From Ardenticatenaceae bacterium (GTDB lineage: Bacteria; Chloroflexota; Anaerolineae; Promineifilales; Promineifilaceae): DNA of 64,000 nt. Positions 1-8,550 of this stretch are shown here, one piece after another. A program made the translations under genes and the position numbers. The notes under the pieces are model-generated. The model was not told the DNA's origin. It did not search any database and was given only the letters and a program-made list of their open reading frames with translations. Where the stretch lies: assembly GCA_011525915.1 (NCBI GenBank), contig WYBM01000003.1:1-64000 (forward strand). Reading direction: 5' to 3'. Each line of letters begins with the position of its first letter. The stretch's first letter is position 1.

Positions 1-564
1 GTCAACTCGGCGGTGTTCAGCCCTGACGGCAGCCGCATGCTTACCGCCAGCGATGATGGGACGGCGCGGCTGTGGGATGGGGAGGGCCAGCCTCTGGCCG
101 TCCTGGCAGGGCATACGGGTGGAGTCAACTCGGCGGTGTTTAGCCCTGACGGCAGCCGCATGCTCACCGCCAGCGCGGATGGGACGGCGCGGCTGTGGGA
201 TGGGGAGGGCCAGCCTCTGGCCGTCCTGGAACGGCATACAGAGGAGGTCAACTCGGTGGTGTTCAGCCCTGACGGTAGTCGCGTTCTCACCGCCAGCGGG
301 GATGGGACGGCGCGGCTGTGGGATGGGGAGGGCCAGCCTCTGGCCGTCCTGGCAGGGCATACGGGTGGAGTCAACTCGGCGGTGTTCAGCCCTGACGGCA
401 GTCGCATGCTCACCGCCAGCGGGGATGGGACGGCGCGACTGTGGCACCTGTATGGCGACGATTCCCAGATGATGGCCGAGGCTGAGCAGCGCTTGCGTGT
501 GCTACTAAGCGACGAGCAATGTTTACACTACTTTGATGAAGCATTTTGCTCTGAAGATGAGTGA
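1..564 (+). CDS. WD40 beta-propeller protein, C-terminal part (5' end outside the window)
   Basis: The frame is open from the first base, so this is the last 187 residues of a longer protein. It contains four WD40 blades, each encoded by a 123-nt (41-residue) unit starting at 1, 124, 247 and 370. Each blade has the FSPDG...LTAS.DGTARLW pattern ending in a W-D-like dipeptide. The units are almost identical at DNA level, which points to recent expansion or ongoing gene conversion. After the last blade comes a short charged tail rich in Glu and Asp. WD40 arrays of this uniform kind usually sit at the C-terminus of large bacterial STAND/NACHT-type or kinase proteins, where the propeller acts as a sensor or binding surface. 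The N-terminal effector is not visible here. WD40 assignment is secure; the role is unknown. Confidence 0.93.
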   Translation, partial: VNSAVFSPDGSRMLTASDDGTARLWDGEGQPLAVLAGHTGGVNSAVFSPDGSRMLTASADGTARLWDGEGQPLAVLERHTEEVNSVVFSPDGSRVLTASGDGTARLWDGEGQPLAVLAGHTGGVNSAVFSPDGSRMLTASGDGTARLWHLYGDDSQMMAEAEQRLRVLLSDEQCLHYFDEAFCSEDE

Positions 565-603
565 TTGTTGTATTAAGGGGGTTTAATACGAGTATGGATG
601 GCA

Positions 604-629
604 AAAAGACCCGTAAAACGGGGGCTTTT
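604..629 (+). terminator. Probable rho-independent terminator after the WD40 gene
   Basis: AAAAG-A-CCCGT (604-614) pairs across a three-base loop with ACGGG-GG-CTTTT (618-629), giving a GC-core stem with a small asymmetric bulge that ends in a short T run. It lies about 40 bases after the WD40 stop codon. Confidence 0.5.
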
Positions 630-633
630 CCCA

Positions 634-715
634 CATATGGGGGTATTAAGTGCAGGATGGGGCCAAGGTTATGCAGCGATAAGACACCTATCCCCCATAT
701 GTTGGGCCCCCATAT
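634..715. repeat. Inverted CATATGGGGG / CCCCCATATG boxes
   Basis: CATATGGGGG at 634-643 is repeated as its exact reverse complement at 692-701. A third, near-identical CCCCCATAT follows at 706-714. The stretch 565-925 contains no convincing gene. These boxes could be operator half-sites or a long-range hairpin. Confidence 0.4.
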
Positions 716-842
716 CTGGACCGCGATTTTCCCTGTAGCAAAGTTGTGAACTTTATGCTATTTTAATCGGGCGAGTCCATTCAGCCTTTAGGGGCCGTGT
801 TGCCGGGACAGCACTTTTTTATACAATTATCCTAATTGAATT

Positions 843-903
843 GAGCCACCCACACGGCCGTTACTGGACTCGCACTCTGTAACCCCTGGGTGGCTCTTTT
901 TTT
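843..903 (+). terminator. Long-loop hairpin plus T run upstream of the RM gene
   Basis: GAGCCACCCA (843-852) pairs perfectly with TGGGTGGCTC (887-896) and is followed by seven T. The loop is 34 nt, unusually long for a simple terminator. It ends only 22 bases before the ATG of the restriction-modification gene, so it is either the end of an upstream transcript or an attenuator in the RM leader. Confidence 0.5.
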
Positions 904-925
904 GTTTCAGGTTTATAACAAGACC

Positions 926-3808
926 ATGCCAATGACGCCTAAAGAATTTGTTGCCAAATGGAGCAAGATACAACTCAAAGAGATAACCACCGCCCAAAGC
1001 CACTTCCTGGATATCTGCCAGCTGGTAGGCCACCCTGCTCCCCTGGATGCTGATCCGGTCGGTGAGTTCTTCACATTTGAGGCCGTCACTGACAAGGTGG
1101 GCGGCAAGCGCGGCCGCGCCGATGTCTGGTATAAGAGCAGGTTCATTTGGGAGTACAAAGGGGCAGACCATGACCTGGACAAAGCCTATGAGCAGCTCCT
1201 ACTCTACCGGGAATCACTCGGCAACCCGCCCTTGCTCATCACCTCTGACACCCATAAGATCATCATCCATACCAACTTCACCAATACTGTCAAAGAAGTT
1301 CACGAAATAGAGTTTGATCGGCTGGCAACCGGCGATGGGTTGGCCTTGCTCCGGCGAGTTTTCTACGAGCCGGAGTCGTTTCGGCCAACACAGACCCAGG
1401 AGCAAGTCACCAAAGCAACGGCTGATACCTTTGTGGAAGTCGCCAACACCTTGCAGAAATGGGCGGGAGATACGGCCGATTCTGAACGGCTGGCCCATTT
1501 CATCATCCGGCTGCTGTTTTGCCTCTTTTCCGAAGATATGGGGCTGCTGCCAGATAACGTCTTTAGCCAGTTGGTCAGGTACCAGGGACGCCAGCACTTT
1601 AGCCAGTTCACCGCCAGCCTGCGCACCTTGTTTACGGCCATGCGCGATGGCGGCCAGTTTGGCATCACCCCCATCCCTCACTTTGACGGCGGCTTGTTTG
1701 ACGATGACTTTGTGCCCGATTTGCCCAGTGACATCATAGACAAACTCATCAAAACGGCCGTGCAGGATTGGTCAGCTATAGACCCTACCATTTTTGGCAC
1801 ACTCTTTGAACGGATCATTGACCCCGCCAAACGGGCCCAATTGGGCGCCCACTACACCGACAAGAGCGACATCATGCTGATTGTTGAGCCGGTCTTGATG
1901 AAGCCCTTGCGCGATAAATGGCAAACCATCAAACAGCAGGCCACCCGCCTGCTGCACCAGGAAAAACAGGAGGAAGCGGCCGCCCTGCTGCAAGGGTTTG
2001 CCAATGAGGTAGCTGCTATCCGGGTGTTGGACCCGGCGGGGGGCAGCGGTAATTTTCTCTACGTTTCCCTGCGCCAACTGCTCGATTTGCAAAAGGAGAT
2101 TATCGCCTTTGCCGGCCGTCATGGGTTGCCACCCATCCCCCTGACCGTTAGCCCACATCAGCTGTATGGAATTGAAATCAACCCCTATGCCCATGAACTG
2201 GCCCAGATTACGGTGTGGATTGGCTACATCCAATGGCGCTTTGAGAATGGTTTCCCAGAGATTGCCGAGCCGATTTTGCAGCCGTTACGGAACATTGAAC
2301 GCAAGGATGCGATTCTGGCTTATGATGAGAACGGCCGTCCGGTTGAACCCACCTGGCCGGAAGTGGATGTTATCATGGGCAATCCGCCGTTTCTTGGCGA
2401 TAAACGAATGCGAACGGAGTTAAGTGACCAATATGTAGACATGTTACGAGGGCTTTATGAGGGAAGGGTTCTCGGTGGATGCGATCTGGTTTGTTACTGG
2501 TTTGAGAAGGCTAATAAGCAGATCTCGTTATCTCAAACAAAGAGAGTTGGCTTGTTAGCAACTAATTCAATCAGAGATGGGGCTAATCGTAAAATCCTCG
2601 AACGAATAAAGGAGAACGGAGACATATTCGCCGCATGGTCAAACTTGCCCTGGGTATTAGATGGCGCATCAGTGCGGGTGTCAATCGTTGCCTTTGACAA
2701 TGGGCAGGAGTCAATTAAATGGTTGGATGGCAAACCGGTAGGAAAAATCAACGCCAATCTCACGAGCGAAACTGACCTAACAAAAGCCTTATCATTATCT
2801 GAAAATCAGAACTTAGCGTTTATAGGCACACAGAAATCTGGAGATTTTGAATTGACCAATGACCAGGCCAAAAAATTCCTTTCGGACACAAACAACCCCC
2901 ATACAAAACTAAACTCAGATGTAATTAGGCCCTGGATGAATGCGATTGATGTCACGCAAAGAAATCGAAATATGTGGATCATATTTTTTGGAGATGACAC
3001 ATCCGCAGATGAGGCCAGCACTTATGTAGAACCATTCAATTACCTGAAACAGAATGTCATGCTGGAAAGGCTAAAAAAACGCCCTAGTAGTCTTGCCGAA
3101 AAATGGTGGTTGTTAGCACGAACAAGACCAGCTATGTGGAAAGCTATCGGTGAGGCGAACAAGTACATAGTAACCCCAAGAGTAGCTAAACATCGAACCT
3201 TCACTTTTGTAGAATCTAAGGTTGTGCCTGATACCAGATTGGTTGTAATTGCACGTTCTGACTTTTATTTTTTCGGCATACTCCACTCAAGAATTCATGA
3301 AACATGGGCACTCAGCACCTCCCCAAGACACGGAGTAGGGAACGATCCAACTTATAATGCTATGAGTTGCTTTGAAACCTTCCCCTTCCCCTGGCCACCC
3401 AGCCAGGAGCCAGCCGAAGCCGATAACGAACACGTTGCCGCCATTGCCCAGGCCGCCCGCGAATTGGATCAGTTTCGTACCGCCTGGCTCAACCCGCCGC
3501 CGGAAGACATCGGTATTGTCGTTCCCGAACGCCTCATCAAGCAACTTACCCTCACCAATCTCTACAACGCCCTCACCCTTTACCGTGACGAATACAAAGG
3601 CAAGGTACGGGATAGGAGCAGGTGGCAGACGGCCGTCAAAGGCATTATCACCCTCGAACAGATTGAGGAGCTGGATTACATCCATGGGCAGTTGGACACG
3701 GCCGTGTTGGCTGCCTACGGCTGGCCGCCAAACCTCACCGATGAACATATCCTGGAACGTTTACTGGCCTTGAATTTGGAACGAGCGGCTGTGCATAATG
3801 AGGGGTAG
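926..3808 (+). CDS. Type IIL (MmeI-like) restriction-modification enzyme, combined endonuclease / adenine-N6 methyltransferase
   Basis: This 960-residue protein has the MmeI-family layout. An N-terminal PD-(D/E)XK-like nuclease segment is seen as GRADVW...IWEYKG, supplying the D and the E-x-K. A helical connector follows, then the class I SAM-dependent methyltransferase core with AHYTDKSDIM, motif I DPAGGSGNFL (Gly where Cys is usual) and motif IV GNPPFLGD, and last a target-recognition region and helical C-terminus. In this family one polypeptide cuts and methylates, the TRD fixing both specificities. The frame extends back to a GTG at 890, but that lies inside the upstream hairpin. ATG 926 has no Shine-Dalgarno and sits 6 nt after a TATAAC box, so a leaderless message is possible. 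The TRD part, about 2400-3370, is AT-richer than both flanks. The normal C-terminal extension seems to be missing (see 5147-5308). Confidence 0.88.
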   Translation: MPMTPKEFVAKWSKIQLKEITTAQSHFLDICQLVGHPAPLDADPVGEFFTFEAVTDKVGGKRGRADVWYKSRFIWEYKGADHDLDKAYEQLLLYRESLGNPPLLITSDTHKIIIHTNFTNTVKEVHEIEFDRLATGDGLALLRRVFYEPESFRPTQTQEQVTKATADTFVEVANTLQKWAGDTADSERLAHFIIRLLFCLFSEDMGLLPDNVFSQLVRYQGRQHFSQFTASLRTLFTAMRDGGQFGITPIPHFDGGLFDDDFVPDLPSDIIDKLIKTAVQDWSAIDPTIFGTLFERIIDPAKRAQLGAHYTDKSDIMLIVEPVLMKPLRDKWQTIKQQATRLLHQEKQEEAAALLQGFANEVAAIRVLDPAGGSGNFLYVSLRQLLDLQKEIIAFAGRHGLPPIPLTVSPHQLYGIEINPYAHELAQITVWIGYIQWRFENGFPEIAEPILQPLRNIERKDAILAYDENGRPVEPTWPEVDVIMGNPPFLGDKRMRTELSDQYVDMLRGLYEGRVLGGCDLVCYWFEKANKQISLSQTKRVGLLATNSIRDGANRKILERIKENGDIFAAWSNLPWVLDGASVRVSIVAFDNGQESIKWLDGKPVGKINANLTSETDLTKALSLSENQNLAFIGTQKSGDFELTNDQAKKFLSDTNNPHTKLNSDVIRPWMNAIDVTQRNRNMWIIFFGDDTSADEASTYVEPFNYLKQNVMLERLKKRPSSLAEKWWLLARTRPAMWKAIGEANKYIVTPRVAKHRTFTFVESKVVPDTRLVVIARSDFYFFGILHSRIHETWALSTSPRHGVGNDPTYNAMSCFETFPFPWPPSQEPAEADNEHVAAIAQAARELDQFRTAWLNPPPEDIGIVVPERLIKQLTLTNLYNALTLYRDEYKGKVRDRSRWQTAVKGIITLEQIEELDYIHGQLDTAVLAAYGWPPNLTDEHILERLLALNLERAAVHNEG

Positions 3809-3843
3809 GTGAAGGAGGGGCCAAAGTAGAAATAGCTGTTTCA

Positions 3844-5136
3844 ATGAGGATGAATCGAATGTTGACACCAAGTGGACCATTCAATCAAAACGATGAAGAA
3901 GAGAAAAGAGCACTTGAGGAAGAAGAGAAAAGACAACTTGCAGAAATCCCTTTAAGCATTTTGCTCATGGAAGCAGAGGCCAGCTTTAACGATTTTAGGT
4001 TTGACCCCTTGGAATTTGAAGTTAAAGCAAGAGAAGTTTTAGAAAGCCTCTATGCGCCAGGAGCATATTATGACCTGCGTGAAGGTAAAAGGCTTAAAAA
4101 TCCTCATGGTCCATTTCACAGCATAGCCCACTTCCTGTTTCTTCGAAGGTATACCTCATCCGCTATAGATATTTTGACTGGACGTTGGGAAGAATTGGCA
4201 GCTCTTCAAAGTCCAGTACACCAGATTTATCGAGCTTCAATCTCAAATCAACTTGGTGAATATTACCTATTACTTAATGACCAGGGTGCCGCTTTGAGAT
4301 GGTTCTTGTTAACTTACGCTGATGATTTACTTGGCGGCTTCGATGGTGGCAATGGGAAGCAAAAGCTAAAAGCAACTTTGGGAATGTCGCCAGAACAGCT
4401 TAACAGACTCTCAGAACAGGCAGACAAAAACAAATCTGAGGTTCAGAAGAGGAATGATTGGTCAATTGCCGAAGGGTATGCAGAAGATGTAATCGTACAC
4501 TTTATGCTTGACAATCCGGAATTTATTAACCTATTTGCTAAAGCATCATCGGTTGAATCGTTTCCGCTTTCAAAGACTTATTTTTCAAAACTGCTTCAAC
4601 TCGCTAAAGACAGGTCAGCGGATTCAGATACCAGGGGTAGGCGGCTAGAAAATCTAGTCGCCTATTTGCTCTGGCTTGTCCCTGCATGGATTCCCCTCAG
4701 AAATGTGCAGGATAGCAGACAAATCTCCGAGCATGACTTTGTTGTTCGCAATCTTAACCGAGGCGTCACAGTGCCTAGCCTTTTGGGTGATTATTTCTTG
4801 GTCGAATGCAAGAACAAACACAGTACCCCAAAAGCAACGGGAAAGATGAGCTCATCTGAGGTAGGCTATTTCTTATATAGGATGCATTGCAACGATTGTA
4901 AATTTGGCATGATTTTTAGCTGGGAAGGCCTATCTGGTACAAGTAAAGAAGCTAAAGCTGAAAGACGTAATGCTGTAGGGCTTACTGAGAAAGGTTTTCA
5001 TAGAGATGGAATCACTTGCATCGTGTTGGACAAAAACCATTACGAGGCATTGGCTGATGGCCGGAAAACGTTTCTCGGCTTGTTAGTTGAATTGATTGAG
5101 GAATTTCGTTTCGGCAAGTCTAAGAAGCGAAATTAA
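3844..5136 (+). CDS. Predicted PD-(D/E)XK-fold nuclease with helical N-terminal region, defence-associated
   Basis: This 430-residue protein is AT-richer than its neighbours and lacks the ACGGCCGT octamer common around it. A highly charged Glu/Lys-rich helix (residues about 15-40) leads into a helical region of unknown family. The C-terminal third carries a nuclease-like signature: a conserved helix with RRLENLVAYLL, then SEHDFVV supplying an acidic pair, then YFLVECKNK, the E-x-K of restriction-endonuclease-like folds. I do not recognise a named family. It starts 36 bases after the type IIL RM gene on the same strand and is followed by a fragment resembling that enzyme's C-terminus, as if the gene had been inserted into the RM operon. 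Nuclease fold is inferred from motif order; substrate is unknown. Start may be ATG 3844 or the next ATG at 3850. Confidence 0.6.
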   Translation: MRMNRMLTPSGPFNQNDEEEKRALEEEEKRQLAEIPLSILLMEAEASFNDFRFDPLEFEVKAREVLESLYAPGAYYDLREGKRLKNPHGPFHSIAHFLFLRRYTSSAIDILTGRWEELAALQSPVHQIYRASISNQLGEYYLLLNDQGAALRWFLLTYADDLLGGFDGGNGKQKLKATLGMSPEQLNRLSEQADKNKSEVQKRNDWSIAEGYAEDVIVHFMLDNPEFINLFAKASSVESFPLSKTYFSKLLQLAKDRSADSDTRGRRLENLVAYLLWLVPAWIPLRNVQDSRQISEHDFVVRNLNRGVTVPSLLGDYFLVECKNKHSTPKATGKMSSSEVGYFLYRMHCNDCKFGMIFSWEGLSGTSKEAKAERRNAVGLTEKGFHRDGITCIVLDKNHYEALADGRKTFLGLLVELIEEFRFGKSKKRN

Positions 5137-5146
5137 GAAGCAGAAA

Positions 5147-5308
5147 ATGCGTGGTACTACCCGACCTGTAACAGTGGCTAAAGGTGCGGAAATGCTAGAC
5201 AGCCGCGCCACCCCCAAACACCAGGAACAAATCAGCCAATTGTTGGAGACATTGGTGGCGTTGGGGCAGGCCGGTGCGAAGAGTGAGGGAAGGTTTACGG
5301 CTGTGTAG
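5147..5308 (+). pseudogene. Possible displaced C-terminal wing domain of the type IIL RM enzyme
   Basis: A 53-codon open stretch from ATG 5147 ends in a helix-rich segment (HQEQISQLLETLVALGQA) followed by EGRF. From memory this resembles the winged-helix tail at the C-terminus of many MmeI-like methyltransferases. The RM gene upstream stops early, at LERAAVHNEG, without such a tail. The simplest reading is that the nuclease gene 3844-5136 was inserted near the 3' end of the RM gene and left this tail behind. There is no clear ribosome-binding site, so translation is doubtful. Confidence 0.35.
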
Positions 5309-5322
5309 GTAGGAAGGCGACC

Positions 5323-6696
5323 ATGCTTGTAGACATCCTGGTTGTGGTAATCATAATTTTTGTCTTAATCTTGAGCGGTCTGATCATTCAACTGTACCGT
5401 GATTTACGGAAAGACCGCATCTTCAAGACAAAACAACCTCAAAGCTCCATCAGTGGTTCATTTTTTGGACGTGCTAAAGAAGAAGTACATGATGAAAGCA
5501 CGAGTGATGATCAAGAGGATAAATTCCTTAAAGTTGAATGGGAACTTCCAGCCGTCGGTGATCTAGACTTCAGTGAGATGCCCGATGATCCTGATGAGGC
5601 GCTGAATTGGTTGCTCAACATGGCCGAGGGTGATGCGGACATTGATTTCGATATGGAGTCACCACCCATCACCCCCAGCGAGGATGATGACATATTGTGC
5701 GATGCGCTTGCCGATGAAAGTTTAGGCCTCCTCGAAGATTTGGGTATGGACACGGAAGCTGATTTGTTTGATTCCTTGCCCGATTGGCTGTCGTTGGACG
5801 ACGGCCGTTCCTCCGGGACGGATCAGACCGGTTGGTTGACTTCAACGGAAGATATTGATGTGAGCAGATGGCTGGCTGCTGAAGACGAAATTCGCAATGG
5901 TGACTTTGACGATCTGCCAGACTGGCTAATGAATGCTGCGAGTGCAGAAGCTGATGCAGTACGTGACATTTACGATGGGGATTCATTAGAGAGTAGCACT
6001 GAAACAGATCGTGACCAAGAAAACCTTCTACTCCTCCGCCTTGACACGGCCGTTCCTGAAGAAGTTTATATAGGTGACACTTTTGAAATAGCTGTTGCTA
6101 TTCGTCAGATGACCTCCCCATATCTGGACGAGCCAGGTTTGTCTCAAAGAAAACGCCGTAACTTTCAAGTCGAATGGCTGGCGACCCAAATTTCTTTGCG
6201 CCTCCAAGTGACAATCAGTGCACCAGACTGCGAGATCGTTGGCCCATCCCAAATTACATTTAAACTGCACCGTGGTCAGGATTCACCCGATTTTTACTTT
6301 CAACTCACACCACATAAGGAGGGTGTCATCAGCATTATCATCACAGTCTTTCAAGAAAGCGATTGGTTGGGTAGCGCTCGCGTCCATACAACAGCCCTCA
6401 CCCAAATTACCAGTCAGGTTGCAGTGACTGACTCCTTTACCAGTCAGACGCTTTGCTCTGACCATCGTATGCGATTACATGGCAATATTATTCACTCGTT
6501 CAATCTTGAGGAGTTGCGCTTGTTATGTCTCTCCTTACGCATCCAACATGAAGAATTTTCAAATACCCTGAGCCCATTTGCTCGTGAGTTGATTGAGTAC
6601 TGCTACCGCCGTCAAATATTGGACAATCTTATCCACGCATGTCACACTGCCCGCCCTAATATTTACTGGCAATTTGATAGTGCACCAGTGGCCTAA
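5323..6696 (+). CDS. Membrane-anchored protein with C-terminal effector-associated-domain (EAD)-like module
   Basis: This 457-residue protein starts with one transmembrane helix (about residues 2-25, very rich in V, I and L) followed by basic residues, so the rest should be cytoplasmic. Residues about 45-230 are acidic and of low complexity (many D, E and S). A predicted beta-sandwich region follows, about 235-370, with the phrases GDTFEIAVAIRQ and GQDSPDFYFQLTP that I associate with conflict-system proteins of Chloroflexota and cyanobacteria. The last about 70 residues (383-450) are all-helical with the spaced pattern LEELR..CLSL...LI.YC.R...LD.L..AC..ARP.I.W, typical of effector-associated domains that recruit effectors through homotypic contacts. 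It sits directly upstream of the reverse transcriptase gene (47 bases apart). Function is inferred from architecture only. Confidence 0.6.
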   Translation: MLVDILVVVIIIFVLILSGLIIQLYRDLRKDRIFKTKQPQSSISGSFFGRAKEEVHDESTSDDQEDKFLKVEWELPAVGDLDFSEMPDDPDEALNWLLNMAEGDADIDFDMESPPITPSEDDDILCDALADESLGLLEDLGMDTEADLFDSLPDWLSLDDGRSSGTDQTGWLTSTEDIDVSRWLAAEDEIRNGDFDDLPDWLMNAASAEADAVRDIYDGDSLESSTETDRDQENLLLLRLDTAVPEEVYIGDTFEIAVAIRQMTSPYLDEPGLSQRKRRNFQVEWLATQISLRLQVTISAPDCEIVGPSQITFKLHRGQDSPDFYFQLTPHKEGVISIIITVFQESDWLGSARVHTTALTQITSQVAVTDSFTSQTLCSDHRMRLHGNIIHSFNLEELRLLCLSLRIQHEEFSNTLSPFARELIEYCYRRQILDNLIHACHTARPNIYWQFDSAPVA

Positions 6697-6743
6697 CCAG
6701 ATAATTAATTTCTGTTGATTTATTTCAAAAGTTTGGAGTTGGA

Positions 6744-8270
6744 ATGAACTTACCAGATAGAGATTTTGTTTACAATGCGCTGGTTCAGGAAAATTATTTC
6801 CCTACTCAAAAAAGAGAAAGAGAAGAATTACCACCAGTATTCTCGACACAAGGGTTGAATCGAGAAAATCGCACACTCCTTGAAGAAACTTCAATGAGAA
6901 AAGCAGGATACGATCAAATAATTTATAAATCCACTAGGTTTAATAATGTTTCCCGATTAATGTCAATACCACACCCTCTGCCCTATATTCAACTTGCCAA
7001 TTGCATTGCGGTAAATTGGGATAACCTAAAATTCACGGCCGAAAATAAAGCAAGTAGAATCAAGCCCAAAAAACACTCAGATGGACGATTAATAATAATG
7101 GATTATGAATCCACTATTGAGCATGCTCGAAGAACTTCAAAAATATCATTTGGGAAACGATTTACTGTACGTACAGATATTTCTAATTGCTTCCCAAGCG
7201 TCTATTCGCATTCGATTCCATGGGCAATTGTAGGTATGAATGACGCAAAAATTAATAAAGACGGTAGTTTATGGTACAACAAACTTGATTACCATCAACG
7301 AATGTTACAGCGTAATGAGACAGTAGGGTTACCTATTGGACCTGCAACTTCCAATGTAATAATAGAGTCAATTTTAGCCAAAGTGGACAAGAAGCTAGTT
7401 GACGAAGGGTTCATATTTTCACGCGATGGTGAATTTTCGAGGTATATAGATGATTATACAGCTTTTTGCACTAGTCATACGGAAGCGAAGAAATTCATCA
7501 CCTTATTAAGTGACCAACTGGAACAGTATAAATTAATGCTTAACATTAAGAAGACAGAAATTTTGGAACAACCAACCCCTTTGTCACCTGATTGGATATC
7601 GGAACTAAGTACCCGTATATCGGGTACCCAGACATTCAATCAGATTGATGCTATTAGGTATTTAGATTTTGCATTGTCGCTCCTGTCAACAAACCCTGAC
7701 GGAAGCGTTTTAAAATATGTGGCCAAAAGTTTAATATCAAAGGTGGCTATTGGCAGGACATTCCTATCTTATTTATTAAATCTGTCGTTTTATTACCCAA
7801 TATTGTTGCCACTTTTTAAAACAAGGCTTCCTGACCTGGATTTGTTAAAGCCCTTTAGAAATGAATTACTAGAAATCTTAGGTGAAAGTATTGAAAACAA
7901 GAGATCAGATGGGATGGCTTGGACAATTTACTATCTAAATGCCCTGTCATTCAATATCCCTTTTGATCTTGCAAACAGAATAGTGGAAACAGAAGATTGT
8001 TTTGCGATCGCTTTACTCAATTCGTCAGATGAACATAGTTCAGTTGTTCAAGAGTTTGCTAATGGAATCGTCGCGAAAAACGATCTTTATCTAATTGATA
8101 GATATTGGCTTCTTCTATACCAACTGTTTTTTGATGGAAAAATTTCAAACCCATACTCAAACGAAGAAGCCTATCGAAATCTAAACATACGGAATTTAAG
8201 TCAGTCAAGAGCCAATGACGTTTCAATATTTGAAAACCTTAAATTATCAAACGTAACTTTTATAGTCTAG
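6744..8270 (+). CDS. Defence-associated reverse transcriptase (UG/Abi class, DRT-like)
   Basis: This 508-residue protein has an N-terminal reverse-transcriptase domain. Motif A is VRTDISNCFPSVYSHSIPWA (D145), motif B GLPIGPATSN (195-204) and the catalytic motif C FSRYIDDY (D236, D237). The YSHSIPWA extension after motif A and the RYIDD form of motif C are features of the unknown-group/Abi reverse transcriptases that protect against phage, not of retrons or group II introns. Residues about 280-508 are helical, as in Abi-type enzymes, which often make untemplated or template-guided DNA. No nuclease or protease domain is fused. The gene is strongly AT-rich and without ACGGCCGT, so recently acquired. 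A Shine-Dalgarno-like GGAG at 6736-6739 precedes ATG 6744. The exact DRT type cannot be settled by eye, and a companion ncRNA, if any, could lie in 8271-8605. Confidence 0.85.
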   Translation: MNLPDRDFVYNALVQENYFPTQKREREELPPVFSTQGLNRENRTLLEETSMRKAGYDQIIYKSTRFNNVSRLMSIPHPLPYIQLANCIAVNWDNLKFTAENKASRIKPKKHSDGRLIIMDYESTIEHARRTSKISFGKRFTVRTDISNCFPSVYSHSIPWAIVGMNDAKINKDGSLWYNKLDYHQRMLQRNETVGLPIGPATSNVIIESILAKVDKKLVDEGFIFSRDGEFSRYIDDYTAFCTSHTEAKKFITLLSDQLEQYKLMLNIKKTEILEQPTPLSPDWISELSTRISGTQTFNQIDAIRYLDFALSLLSTNPDGSVLKYVAKSLISKVAIGRTFLSYLLNLSFYYPILLPLFKTRLPDLDLLKPFRNELLEILGESIENKRSDGMAWTIYYLNALSFNIPFDLANRIVETEDCFAIALLNSSDEHSSVVQEFANGIVAKNDLYLIDRYWLLLYQLFFDGKISNPYSNEEAYRNLNIRNLSQSRANDVSIFENLKLSNVTFIV

Positions 8271-8445
8271 AATTACTTATTCTTTTGTCCCCGGATCGGA
8301 TGTTGCTTGAAGTGGACGTGCTTGACGCTCGTACCACATTTTCAGAATTTATTTTTGCTTTCTGCAAAGGGATAATCCCAAAGATTTTCTCTTTATGCTA
8401 TCACTGCGACCTTGCTGTAAAAACCCATTCCCCGTAACGCCCGAA

Positions 8446-8550
8446 CCTGTCCCCCATGCCGACAGGGGTAAGGGTCTTACCTGGTTTTTTGCCTTTGTTG
8501 GCTGCGCCGGGCTTCTCTCCTGGCCCCGGCGCCGACGGGGCTATCGCCCC
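8446..8550 (+). promoter_or_regulatory. Hairpin-rich leader upstream of ssb
   Basis: The 335-base gap between the reverse transcriptase and ssb contains no convincing gene but has several GC-rich hairpins: CCTGTC/GACAGG (8446-8451 with 8461-8466), GTAAG/CTTAC just after it, and GGGGC/GCCCC (8537-8541 with 8546-8550). None has a T run. They may form a structured 5' leader for ssb or part of a noncoding RNA of the reverse transcriptase. Confidence 0.35.

Noticed and set aside
1..492. CRISPR-like direct repeats
   Set aside because: The 123-nt units are in-frame WD40 blades with no unique spacers.
890..925. Longer RM start at GTG 890
   Set aside because: It lies within the hairpin and T run and adds only hydrophobic residues foreign to the family.
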